Below, one piece after another: positions 39,893-47,894 of a DNA stretch of 64,000 nt (position 1 is its first letter; every line of letters starts with the position of its first letter). The DNA comes from JABAQJ01 sp046327745 (lineage in GTDB: Bacteria; Gemmatimonadota; Gemmatimonadetes; Gemmatimonadales; Gemmatimonadaceae). A model generated the notes under the pieces. That model saw only the letters and a list, made by a program, of their open reading frames with translations, was not told where the DNA came from and made no database searches. The stretch spans positions 62,001 to 126,000 of the forward strand of contig JAXLXV010000017.1 in assembly GCA_046327745.1 (NCBI GenBank). Reading direction: 5' to 3'. Both the position numbers and the translations under genes were made by a program.

Positions 39893-40834
39893 TTAGGAAG
39901 GATTTCTCGCGTCAGCGCGGCGGAGGCCGCGAAAGAAATCCCAGATCGCGCGCGAGCCATCGACGTCTTTGCATACTCGGCCGATGAGGGCGCGCGGTAG
40001 ATATTGCGAGCCGCTCGGCCACGTATGGCCGGCGCCAACCATGCGATAACGAATCACCGAGGTCGGCGCCGCTGGATCCGTCCATCGTTCAACCTCGACG
40101 CGGCAGCCGTCCTTCGTGTCTCGATCCGGGAGCCATTCCCGGTGCGCCTCAATCGTTAGGCCGTCGACGCGTCTCCAGATCGCCACCACGGAATCCGACG
40201 AGATGGTCGTGCCGCGGCGACCGCGAAATACGCCCCCACCGGCGTACGGCACCAGTGGATCCTCGGTACCTTGCACGATCAACACGTTCACCGGGTGCGT
40301 GGGACGGAAGGTCGGCACTACCTCCTGACCGATTCCCCCGGCCACGGGGGCGATGGCGGCGAGCCGATCGCCAAGGTGCGCGCCGAGCACATTCGCGAGA
40401 AACCCGCCATTGGAAATTCCCGTCGCGAATACTCGGCTGGCGTCGATCCTCGTGTGACGCGCGATCGTGTCCAGCACACTGCGCACAAACGCGACTTCGT
40501 CCACGTGCTCTTCATGCGCGCGGGAGTTCCGCACCACCCGACCATCGTTCCATTGATTGCCAATGCCCTGCGGATACACGACCACGAACGTATCGCGATC
40601 GGCAAGGGTGCTGAATCCGGTCTCGCGTTCGATCTGACGGGCATTCCCGCCGCCGCCGTGAAAGACCAGGACGACGGGGTAGCCAGTTGGGGGCGCTGCC
40701 GCCGTCGGCACGTGCAGCCAGTACTCGCGGGGGCGATCGTCGACGCGAATCTGCTCGCGTTTGGTCTGCGCAGGGAGGGATCCCGGCGGGAAAAGGAAAA
40801 CGAGCCATGCGCATGCCCTAATCGAGGCCCTCAC
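39893..40834 (-). CDS. Secreted PHB-depolymerase/feruloyl-esterase-like alpha/beta hydrolase (LpqC family)
   Basis: An alpha/beta-hydrolase of the polyhydroxybutyrate depolymerase/esterase group, 313 residues, with a Sec signal (IRACAWLVFLFPPGSLPAQ). VVLVFHGGGGNA forms the oxyanion region. The triad is S141 in GISNGGF, D192 in GTEDPLVPY and H270 in GAGHTWPSG. GTG at 40834 overlaps the EpsI stop (GTGA), so it is co-translated with exosortase and EpsI. Inference: it may be an esterase acting on an exported polysaccharide or its acyl groups rather than a PHB depolymerase. Confidence 0.87.
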   Translation of the reverse strand: MRASIRACAWLVFLFPPGSLPAQTKREQIRVDDRPREYWLHVPTAAAPPTGYPVVLVFHGGGGNARQIERETGFSTLADRDTFVVVYPQGIGNQWNDGRVVRNSRAHEEHVDEVAFVRSVLDTIARHTRIDASRVFATGISNGGFLANVLGAHLGDRLAAIAPVAGGIGQEVVPTFRPTHPVNVLIVQGTEDPLVPYAGGGVFRGRRGTTISSDSVVAIWRRVDGLTIEAHREWLPDRDTKDGCRVEVERWTDPAAPTSVIRYRMVGAGHTWPSGSQYLPRALIGRVCKDVDGSRAIWDFFRGLRRADARNPS

Positions 40835-41493
40835 GCTCGGCGTTCCCACGGTGGAAGAACGCGATCGACCGCCGGCAGCATTTCGCGCGCGACCTGCTGC
40901 GCCAGCGCGTCTGCCCGCGCCAGGCGTGACGCCCAATCGTTAGAAGCGGTGCGGACGCCACGTATGGGAACGACAATACGCACCAAGGCCTCCTCTGATC
41001 GACGGCGGGCCGCTGCATCGCGGAGCAGATCCCACTTCACGCGGTATTCGTTCCACGCGACACGTCCACGCCCCTGATACCAATAGTAGACGACGGCCTG
41101 CGCGTCACCGTTGGCCAACACGTAGCGATTCACGGTGGTGGAGTCCACGTCCACCGGGCCGCTGGATAGGACTTGCCATCCGGCGCCGGGAAGGCAGTTC
41201 CGCGGCGAATGAATCGTGCGCCCCGTTGTTTGATTGTCGTAGTAGCCCACGTACAAGGAGAAAGCCGGCGTGGTATCGCTCGCGTACACACGAAAGAGAT
41301 AGTTCGTCATGCCGGCGACGCGCACCGATCCACTGTCCACGGCTCGGTCAGTGCCGCGGTACCCGGCGACGACCACGGGCAGGCCGGACAAGGGATGCAC
41401 CAACGGCGTGGACGCCTGACGCTTGGCGCCCTGTAGTCCGACGACGCCTGCAAACAGAACGACGGCAGGAGCAAAGCGCCCGACGCTAGGCAT
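40831..41493 (-). CDS. EpsI-like exosortase-associated protein (DUF3485)
   Basis: A 220-residue protein of the EpsI/exosortase C-terminal-associated family. A signal/anchor segment (APAVVLFAGVVGLQG) leads to the hallmark block YDNQTTGRTIHSPRNCLPGAGW and later VVYYWYQGRGR. EpsI partners the membrane protease-like exosortase in exopolysaccharide/PEP-CTERM systems. Its start overlaps the exosortase end by 8 bp and its stop overlaps the esterase start by four bases, giving a three-gene coupled operon. Confidence 0.9.
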   Translation of the reverse strand: MPSVGRFAPAVVLFAGVVGLQGAKRQASTPLVHPLSGLPVVVAGYRGTDRAVDSGSVRVAGMTNYLFRVYASDTTPAFSLYVGYYDNQTTGRTIHSPRNCLPGAGWQVLSSGPVDVDSTTVNRYVLANGDAQAVVYYWYQGRGRVAWNEYRVKWDLLRDAAARRRSEEALVRIVVPIRGVRTASNDWASRLARADALAQQVAREMLPAVDRVLPPWERRA

Positions 41494-42358
41494 GCACCCC
41501 CCGATTCAACCGATGCTCCGCCCGCGCCAGTACCCAGGCCACGCCGGCGAGTGCTGCGAAAGCCACAAGGAACATCAGCCATCCTTCCGTCAGGTGCATG
41601 AACCCCTCGGCCAGGCGCGGATCCGCGAATACGACCAGGAAACCCGTGAGGAACACGCGCAGGCCGTTCAACAACACGGCGATGGGAATGGACAGTAGCA
41701 GCAGTGTGACGCGGGTGGGCGTTCGGGTGAGTCGAAGTCCGCCGAGTAACACCGCCAAGCTCAAGAGAGCCGTGAGGGACCGGAGCCCTGAACAGGCTTC
41801 GGTGACGAATAGCTCGCGACCGGGCAGGCGGATGACGTTGCCGTCCAGCCGTACGGGAATCCCTCGCAGCTGCAACAGTGCCGCTCCCAATCGCGACGCT
41901 CGCAGCTGGAGTGGCAAGGCCAGCGATCCGGTGAGGATCTCGGGAAGTGGCACGGACAGGGCCAGTAGGGTCGCTGGCAGCCACCAGGCCCACAGCTGTC
42001 GCGCCCCCCACAGGTAGATGACCAGCCCCGCCAGACCGGCCAGCAATGCCAGCCGTCCGGCGAACGCTTCGGCAGCCAAGGCGCCCAACAAGCGGAGCGC
42101 CACGGCAACGCCTAACGTTGCCAGGCCGAGCGCCGGTTGGGGGCGCGGATTGGTCACCAGCCCTCGCCGCCACGCCAGCCACACGCCCAGCGGCGCAAGC
42201 AGCAGCCCGTGACCCGCTTCGGGGTCAGTCCACCACGCGCGCGCCACATTCCCAGCTGGCTCGACAAAGAGCAGCGCGAACAGCGCGGCCGTGAGCAGGC
42301 CGGCGGACAAGGTCACAGGGTCGGCGGTCGTCGAACGCCACGACGCGGACTTAGTCAC
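41486..42358 (-). CDS. Exosortase (EpsH/XrtA-like)
   Basis: A multi-pass membrane transpeptidase-like protein of 290 residues with about eight helices. The conserved catalytic residues are C189 (LFVTEACSGLRSL), R234 (VLLNGLRVFLTG) and H255 (FMHLTEGWLMF), matching the exosortase family. Such proteins cut C-terminal PEP-CTERM-type sorting tags. No protein with an obvious PEP-CTERM tail is encoded in the window, so the substrate must be elsewhere or the enzyme serves EPS export. GTG at 42358 gives the usual N-terminal helix; the longer open frame would overlap the divergent gene's upstream region. Confidence 0.92.
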   Translation of the reverse strand: MTKSASWRSTTADPVTLSAGLLTAALFALLFVEPAGNVARAWWTDPEAGHGLLLAPLGVWLAWRRGLVTNPRPQPALGLATLGVAVALRLLGALAAEAFAGRLALLAGLAGLVIYLWGARQLWAWWLPATLLALSVPLPEILTGSLALPLQLRASRLGAALLQLRGIPVRLDGNVIRLPGRELFVTEACSGLRSLTALLSLAVLLGGLRLTRTPTRVTLLLLSIPIAVLLNGLRVFLTGFLVVFADPRLAEGFMHLTEGWLMFLVAFAALAGVAWVLARAEHRLNRGVHA

Positions 42359-42567
42359 CCTCGTTTCGCCCGGAGACGAACGGTGGGAACGCAGGACGCC
42401 TTGAACATTCGAAGGTTGTAATCTGGGTTGCCCACGGCACGTGGCGAGGGGAAAGCACGACAGGTCGACAAAAATGAACGCTTCGGATTTGGACGGGCAC
42501 CGGTCGATACTCGCAATTGCGCGACGGACACTCCGTCGACGCTTCGTCCTGGCTGCCCCTGAATTAC

Positions 42568-43914
42568 ATGCTGAACCTGCGGACCTCAACCGCCCCGCAG
42601 AGGGAGTCGACAACAAGCCCGGCCGCGCCCGACGCGGTGCAACGAACGACCACTGGCGATACGCCGGTGGTCGGGATTGGTGCTTCCGGCCCGTCGTCCG
42701 TAAGACCCGCGCAGCGGAGCGCCTCGCGTCTGGGGACGGCGCTGCTGGTCTACATGCTTGGGGTGACGCTCATCATCACCCTGTTGCCCTTCCAGTTTAC
42801 CTGGCCAAGCCATTTGCGGGTGATGTGGACGGGCGATGCGATGGACGTGATCGCCAACGTGCTGCTTTTCGTACCGCTTGGCCTGCTGTACCGCATTGCG
42901 ACGCACTTGTCGACGCGACACGCGGTCATGCGCGCCCTCGCCGCTGGGCTCCTGGTCAGCATGGGCATCGAGGCGTTGCAGCTGTTTGAAGTGGAGCGGT
43001 ACACGTCCGTCCTGGACGTCGCAACGAACGGCCTGGGCGCAATTGTCGGTGCCGTGGTCTTTGACCGTCTGGCACAACAGCGCGCGCTCGACGTGCGATG
43101 GATCGGGCGGTTGTTTCTCGAACTGCCCTTGATGGGGCTGATCTATCTCACGATTCCCTTACTGTGGCTCTCTGCGTTGGTCGCCACGGTGACACCGGAT
43201 TGGGCATGGATCGCGTTGCCCCTGGCGGCGTTTGGCGGCATGTTGCTGGGCGGCACGTTGCGTCACATGAACGTGTACCGAGGGTCGCCGATCAGCGCGG
43301 AGCGAATGGGAGTCTATGCGGCGGCGGGGGTGTGTGTTGGGATGTTCCCGGCCGCGACGCGCGCCCCACTGGCCATTGGGACCGGCGCGGTGATGGCATT
43401 CGTCGTCACACGGCTGGCCGCGGCACCGAGTGCGCGACGGCCGGCATGGAATCGCCGCTTTGAGGTTCCGGTCCTGCGCTCCGCGGCGCCGTTCTACGCC
43501 ATCTTCATCGGCCTGCTCATCCTGCTGCCACTGCTGAATGGGGTGGCGCCCTTCTCGTTAGGTGTCGGCTTTACCGGCACGGCTGGCGTGTGGGACAAAG
43601 CGGAAATACTTCGCTTCCTGTTGCGCGTCGCCGGGATGACGCTGCTGGGATACATGGTCGCGGAGTATCGTGGACGTGAAGAAAAGCAGCTGAAGGACGC
43701 CCTGCCTCGCATGCTCCACTGGACCTTGGCGACCGCCACCTGCATCGAATGCGCCATGGGCTACCGCGCTGGCCGCGGGGCAAGCATCGCGCAGTGGAGC
43801 TTGTTGGTGCTGTCGGGACTGTACGGCGGCTGGCTGTACCGACTGCAGCGCGACTACGTCGTGGCGCTTCTAGAGGAACCGCGAGAGCAGGATTCCGCGC
43901 CCACTGAACTCTAG
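42568..43914 (+). CDS. VanZ-like multi-pass membrane protein
   Basis: A 448-residue membrane protein with a VanZ-like N-terminal half: LPFQFTWP, then DVIANVLLFVPLGLLYR and the acidic-lined helix SMGIEALQLFEVERYTSVLDVATNGLGA. A second multi-helix region follows. VanZ-like proteins often occur beside exosortase/EPS genes and in envelope stress contexts. It is divergent from the exosortase operon, with about 210 bp between. ATG at 42568 is preferred over an in-frame GTG 17 codons earlier. Its last 45 bp overlap the 3' end of the convergent gene. Confidence 0.85.
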   Translation: MLNLRTSTAPQRESTTSPAAPDAVQRTTTGDTPVVGIGASGPSSVRPAQRSASRLGTALLVYMLGVTLIITLLPFQFTWPSHLRVMWTGDAMDVIANVLLFVPLGLLYRIATHLSTRHAVMRALAAGLLVSMGIEALQLFEVERYTSVLDVATNGLGAIVGAVVFDRLAQQRALDVRWIGRLFLELPLMGLIYLTIPLLWLSALVATVTPDWAWIALPLAAFGGMLLGGTLRHMNVYRGSPISAERMGVYAAAGVCVGMFPAATRAPLAIGTGAVMAFVVTRLAAAPSARRPAWNRRFEVPVLRSAAPFYAIFIGLLILLPLLNGVAPFSLGVGFTGTAGVWDKAEILRFLLRVAGMTLLGYMVAEYRGREEKQLKDALPRMLHWTLATATCIECAMGYRAGRGASIAQWSLLVLSGLYGGWLYRLQRDYVVALLEEPREQDSAPTEL

Positions 43915-44709
43915 GGCAGAGACCGCTCGCTCAGGACCGGGCCCCGGGTTGACTCTGCCTTCGTACGCACTCGGGTTTGCGGCGCGCGAGCTAGAGGACC
44001 TCACGCGGCACGTGGACGGGATGACGTTCGTGAGCGTGTCCACCTTGGTGACGTAAATCGTCTTCAGGTACTTCCGTGGTTTCGCCGCAGCCACCGGCTT
44101 CTTGCCAGGCTTCGCCTGCGTCGCAACTGCCGGATCCGCCGGCTTAACCACCGAGGCGGTAAACACCGCGTACACCGGCGTATTCACGCCGCGCACGATG
44201 AATCGCATGCGCTCAATCATCAGGTAGCGCGCTTCTGTTGTGGCTTCCACGTGGTACTGCGTGCTGTCGCCGCACGGCACAAAGAAGTCGCCGGAATCGC
44301 TCAGGGCGTACAACCCGCGCAATCGCTTGGGAGGCTCTTCTTCTGTGAGCGCCACATGTCGGCGCGGCGATACGAGTTTGAAAAATTCACCCACACGACG
44401 GCGAAACGACTTTTCCTCTTTCTCGCCGCCCGGTCCAGTGTCTGAGCGACGCGATAGCGGAGTGTTGTTCGTGGTACCCTTGCCTGGCCCACCCTTGGGA
44501 AGCGAGACCCCCTTGTTCTTGCTTGAATAGGCCTCCGTCACTGCCTGAATCTGAGCCGACGCCTGCTTCTCCTTTCGATCCCCCTTGTCCAGTCGACCAA
44601 TGCCGCAGGCCGACACAAACGTCACCGCCGCCGCCACATAGCCCAAGCGCCACAACCCGCCCTCGCGGAGCGCTCTCGAAACCTCACTTTGCGACTGACG
44701 TGCCGTCAT
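43870..44709 (-). CDS. Lipoprotein of unknown function
   Basis: A 279-residue protein with a lipoprotein-like signal (YVAAAVTFVSAC, lipobox VSAC, C35). A low-complexity lysine/glycine-rich linker follows (about 40-100, KGVSLPKGGPGKGTTNNT and KEEKSFRRR), then a compact domain from about 110 to 220 (RLRGLYALSDSGDFFVPCGD, TEARYLMIERMRFIV, TPVYAVFTASVV, KYLKTIYVTKVDTL). The domain resembles no family I can name. A serine-rich tail closes it. Gene tails overlap the VanZ-like gene by 45 bp in the convergent direction. Confidence 0.65.
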   Translation of the reverse strand: MTARQSQSEVSRALREGGLWRLGYVAAAVTFVSACGIGRLDKGDRKEKQASAQIQAVTEAYSSKNKGVSLPKGGPGKGTTNNTPLSRRSDTGPGGEKEEKSFRRRVGEFFKLVSPRRHVALTEEEPPKRLRGLYALSDSGDFFVPCGDSTQYHVEATTEARYLMIERMRFIVRGVNTPVYAVFTASVVKPADPAVATQAKPGKKPVAAAKPRKYLKTIYVTKVDTLTNVIPSTCRVRSSSSRAANPSAYEGRVNPGPGPERAVSALEFSGRGILLSRFL

Positions 44710-45012
44710 GACGTGCCTCAGGATCTCAACTTGATCACTGGCTGGGGGCCCTCAAATGAACGTCAACCCCGCTAGCCGCTGGCAATTACGTAAGCTAGTA
44801 CCTCGGTGAGGTCCTTCACATCCCTGTCGCGTCGACGCGGCACCAATCCCACACCGCCGCCCGGCCTTCACGCAACATGCGAACCTCTGCCCACTTACGA
44901 CGACTGGGGAATGAATTGAGTCTCTATTTCCTTGCCTGTAGATTGGCCCCCCCACCGCCCTTCGCCGTCGTGCACCCCACCAGCAGCGGGCGGACACCCC
45001 TCTGAGCTCACC
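44710..45012. other. Divergent intergenic region
   Basis: This 303-bp gap separates the lipoprotein and the Gfo/Idh/MocA operon. It contains the candidate promoter at 44916-44944. Nothing else stands out; a minus-strand open frame crossing it overlaps the oxidoreductase and has no recognisable content. Confidence 0.6.
44916..44944 (+). promoter_or_regulatory. Candidate sigma-70-type promoter for the 45013-49534 operon
   Basis: TTGAGT (44916-44921), a 17-bp spacer, then TAGATT (44939-44944), with the downstream GTG 68 bp further. Both boxes match the consensus at four of six or better, and the region is notably AT-richer than its surroundings. Confidence 0.5.
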
Positions 45013-46161
45013 GTGACCACATCCTCCAAGAAGATCCGCGTTGGCGTCCTTGGCGCAGGCGCATGGGCCAACTTTGCGCACATCCCCGGCTTTCAGCGCG
45101 ATTCCCGATGCGAGGTGGTGGCCATCGCCGACCCTCAACGCGCCCTGGCGGATGAGGCCGCGAAGCGCTTCGGCATCCCGTCGGTCTACTACACCCACGA
45201 GGAGTTGATCGGGCGAGCAGACATCGATTTAGTCGATGTCTGCACGCCGTCGGCCACGCACTTTGATTTAGCCTGGCAGGCACTCAGCGCCGGCAAGCAC
45301 GTGCTCTGCGAAAAGCCGGTTGCCTTCGACTATCGCGAAACGCTGCGCGCCCACGCCCTCGCCAAGTCGCGCCGCCTCAAGACGAAACTCGGCTTCACGT
45401 TTCGTTATGCACCGGCGATGCGCTACATGAAGCACCTGATCGACCAGGGATACATCGGGGAGCCATACATCTTCAACGGCTACGAACAGAACTCGCAGTG
45501 GCTGGATCCCTCCAACCCGCTACGCCAGGTGGACGTGAATGCGGACCATTCGGTGTTGCAGGTGTCGTCGTTGGAGGGGTACGGCGCGCCGATCATCGAC
45601 ATCGGCATGTGGATGGTGGGCAGCCAGTACAAGGAAGTCGTGGGCACCATGCGCAACTTCATTCCCGAGCGCATGGTGCGCGGTTTCCCGGCGCCCATGC
45701 GGATGAATATCGATGACGGCGACATTTTCATCGGCGAATTCGCCAACGGCGCGTTAGGCAGTGTGCAGACGAGCTTTGTGACCGTCGGGAATTATCCGGG
45801 AATCGAGGCCCGCGTCTACGGACGAGAGGGCGCCTTGATTTGCCGGCTGGTCGAAGAGTTCGGCATCTGCGAGGTGTTGCGCGGTGCCAAGCCAGACGCT
45901 GTCGAGTTCGTCCCGATCGAGGTCCCGGCGGAGTTTTATCCCCCCGGTGGCAGCCCCCGTGAGAGCTGGCGAACACTGTTCTACGCGAACCTGGTGTCGT
46001 CCTTTGTCGGCGAGGTGCTCAGCGACCAGGACAACGCGCAAGGCGACTTTCTCGACGGAGCGCGCGTGCAGGAAGTCATCAACGCTGTCGAACAGTCGTT
46101 CCGCGAGCGGCGCTGGGTGTCACTGCCGCTGGACACCGCCGCCCCGACCGCACGCGCATGA
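45013..46161 (+). CDS. Gfo/Idh/MocA-family NAD(P)-dependent oxidoreductase
   Basis: A 382-residue dehydrogenase. The N-terminal Rossmann motif is VGVLGAGAWANFAHIPG. The family's catalytic EKP (HVLCEKPVAFD) follows, then TFRYAPAMRYMKHLIDQGYIG. The C-terminal alpha/beta domain has DIGMWMVG near the expected position of the conserved HD/HW residue. The substrate is probably a sugar or cyclitol, but cannot be assigned. GTG at 45013 follows the candidate promoter. It overlaps the next gene by four bases (ATGA) and heads an operon with a DUF885 protein and a peptide-type binding lipoprotein. Confidence 0.9.
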   Translation: MTTSSKKIRVGVLGAGAWANFAHIPGFQRDSRCEVVAIADPQRALADEAAKRFGIPSVYYTHEELIGRADIDLVDVCTPSATHFDLAWQALSAGKHVLCEKPVAFDYRETLRAHALAKSRRLKTKLGFTFRYAPAMRYMKHLIDQGYIGEPYIFNGYEQNSQWLDPSNPLRQVDVNADHSVLQVSSLEGYGAPIIDIGMWMVGSQYKEVVGTMRNFIPERMVRGFPAPMRMNIDDGDIFIGEFANGALGSVQTSFVTVGNYPGIEARVYGREGALICRLVEEFGICEVLRGAKPDAVEFVPIEVPAEFYPPGGSPRESWRTLFYANLVSSFVGEVLSDQDNAQGDFLDGARVQEVINAVEQSFRERRWVSLPLDTAAPTARA

Positions 46162-47894
46162 GTGCCCCGGCGGGACAGTCGACGCCGGACGACGCGCTGC
46201 GCCGTGCGATGGACGCGTTCTTTGCGTCGTACTACCGCCTTCGGCCAGTCAATGCGACCTTCACGGGCATCCACACGCACGATGGTGCGTATCCCGACTG
46301 GTCCCCGGCGGGCGTGGAACAAGCCCGCGGCGAGATGCGCGGACTGCGCGACCGGCTGGCACAAGCCGCGGGGCCAGCGTTAGGCACTCTTGGCTCTGGC
46401 TCGACCCCCGAGTGGCCGCTTATTGACGCGACGCTCGCCGACGCCTTCCTGGAAATCCAGCTGCGCGAACTCGGCGGATTTCACATGCAGCGCGGCAACC
46501 CATCCCTTGCCATCGGCGAAGCGGCCTTTGGGCTGATCAGCCTGATCATTCGACCATACGCTCCGGCCGTTGAGCGCGCGGAGTCCTTAGCCGCTCGACT
46601 GCGCGCGTTACCACTTTTTCTTGAAGGGGCGCAGGCCTCCCTGTCCTCGACACCGCTTCGACCAGCGTGGTGTGACAAGGCCCAGCGCGAACTCGAGGGC
46701 CTGCGTCTGCTGCTGGCTGGTGGCCTGCGTCGCTGGGTTGCCATCCACTTGCCTGACGGGCAAGCGGCGAACCGCATCCTGGGTGCCACCGAACCCGCGA
46801 CCGCGGCGGTTGACCGATTTGCGTTGTGGCTGGCCCAAGCGCCGAGAGACACCTCGGCAAATTACGGATGCGGTCGCGAAATGCTGTCCCTGCTGTTGAG
46901 CCGTGGACACTGGTATCGCGGCGACCTGGATGCCTGGCGCTTGGCACTACGAGCGCAGCTTGCGGAAGAACAGGGCCGCCTGGCAGACCGCGCACACCAC
47001 GAGCATGCCGATGGATGGGCGGGTGTCCAGGCCGAACTCGCCCAGCGCCACCCGGGTCCCGACAGCTACTACGACGCCTTCGCTCGCACGTGGCAGGACT
47101 GTCATGCACTGGCGGCAGCACGCGACGTGGTCAGTTGGCCCGACTACCCGATTCGTTACGTGCCAATCCCCGAGTGGACGCGCGAGGCGGCCCCCTTTCT
47201 CTACTACCTGTACTATCGCTCGCCGGCCGCCTTCGACCAGGTGCAACCCGTGGAGTACGTGGTCACCCCGATCGAGTCAATACACACGGACGACGCCAAG
47301 CTCCGGCACCTGCGCTCCTGGAACGACTCGGTGATCAAGCTCAATCATGTCGTGCACCACGGCGCCATTGGGCATCACGTGCAGAATTGGTACGCGTATC
47401 GCGCGCCCTCGCGCATCGGCCAGGTGGCCGCCATCGACTGCGCCGCCCGCATCGGGATGTTTTGTGGCGGGACCATGGCCGAGGGGTGGGCCTGCTATGC
47501 GACGGACCTGATGGACGAAATCGGATTCCTCACGCCGTACGAGTCCGTAGCCGAGCAACATACGCGCGTTCGCATGTTGGCCCGCGCCATCGTGGACCTC
47601 GAGCTTCACGGCGGACAGATGTCGCTCGCCGACGCTGAGGCATTTTATGGCGCCGAAGTCGGCATGCCGGCAGAGGTCGCCCGCGGCGAGGCGGTCAAGA
47701 ACAGCATGTTTCCGGGAACGGCGTCCATGTACTGGCTGGGCACGCAAGGCATTCACGATCTGCGGGGTGCCATCGCTCGCCAGGTGGGCGCTGAGAAGTT
47801 CTCGCTCCGTGGCTTCCACGACGCGCTCCTGTCCATGGGCTCGATTCCGGTCGCCGTATCCGCCGAACTCCTCCTACGTCAGGGCCTGTCATGA
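46158..47894 (+). CDS. DUF885-family protein with altered active-site-like motif
   Basis: A 578-residue helical protein of the DUF885 family, related to thermolysin-like metallopeptidases. The usual HExxPGHH-type motif is VVHHGAIGHHVQ here: the first glutamate is replaced by His and the proline by Ile, while the two terminal histidines and the downstream MAEGWACY (a glutamate ligand candidate) remain. N-terminal YRLRPVNATFTGIHTHDGAYPDWSP matches the family opening. No signal peptide is seen. Its start and stop overlap both neighbours by four bases (ATGA each), so it is tightly coupled to the oxidoreductase and the binding protein. Whether it is a peptidase is doubtful. Confidence 0.82.
   Translation: MSAPAGQSTPDDALRRAMDAFFASYYRLRPVNATFTGIHTHDGAYPDWSPAGVEQARGEMRGLRDRLAQAAGPALGTLGSGSTPEWPLIDATLADAFLEIQLRELGGFHMQRGNPSLAIGEAAFGLISLIIRPYAPAVERAESLAARLRALPLFLEGAQASLSSTPLRPAWCDKAQRELEGLRLLLAGGLRRWVAIHLPDGQAANRILGATEPATAAVDRFALWLAQAPRDTSANYGCGREMLSLLLSRGHWYRGDLDAWRLALRAQLAEEQGRLADRAHHEHADGWAGVQAELAQRHPGPDSYYDAFARTWQDCHALAAARDVVSWPDYPIRYVPIPEWTREAAPFLYYLYYRSPAAFDQVQPVEYVVTPIESIHTDDAKLRHLRSWNDSVIKLNHVVHHGAIGHHVQNWYAYRAPSRIGQVAAIDCAARIGMFCGGTMAEGWACYATDLMDEIGFLTPYESVAEQHTRVRMLARAIVDLELHGGQMSLADAEAFYGAEVGMPAEVARGEAVKNSMFPGTASMYWLGTQGIHDLRGAIARQVGAEKFSLRGFHDALLSMGSIPVAVSAELLLRQGLS

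Noticed and set aside
44752..45198. Minus-strand open frame in the gap before the oxidoreductase
   Set aside because: It overlaps the oxidoreductase 5' end, lacks recognisable content, and runs against the candidate promoter.
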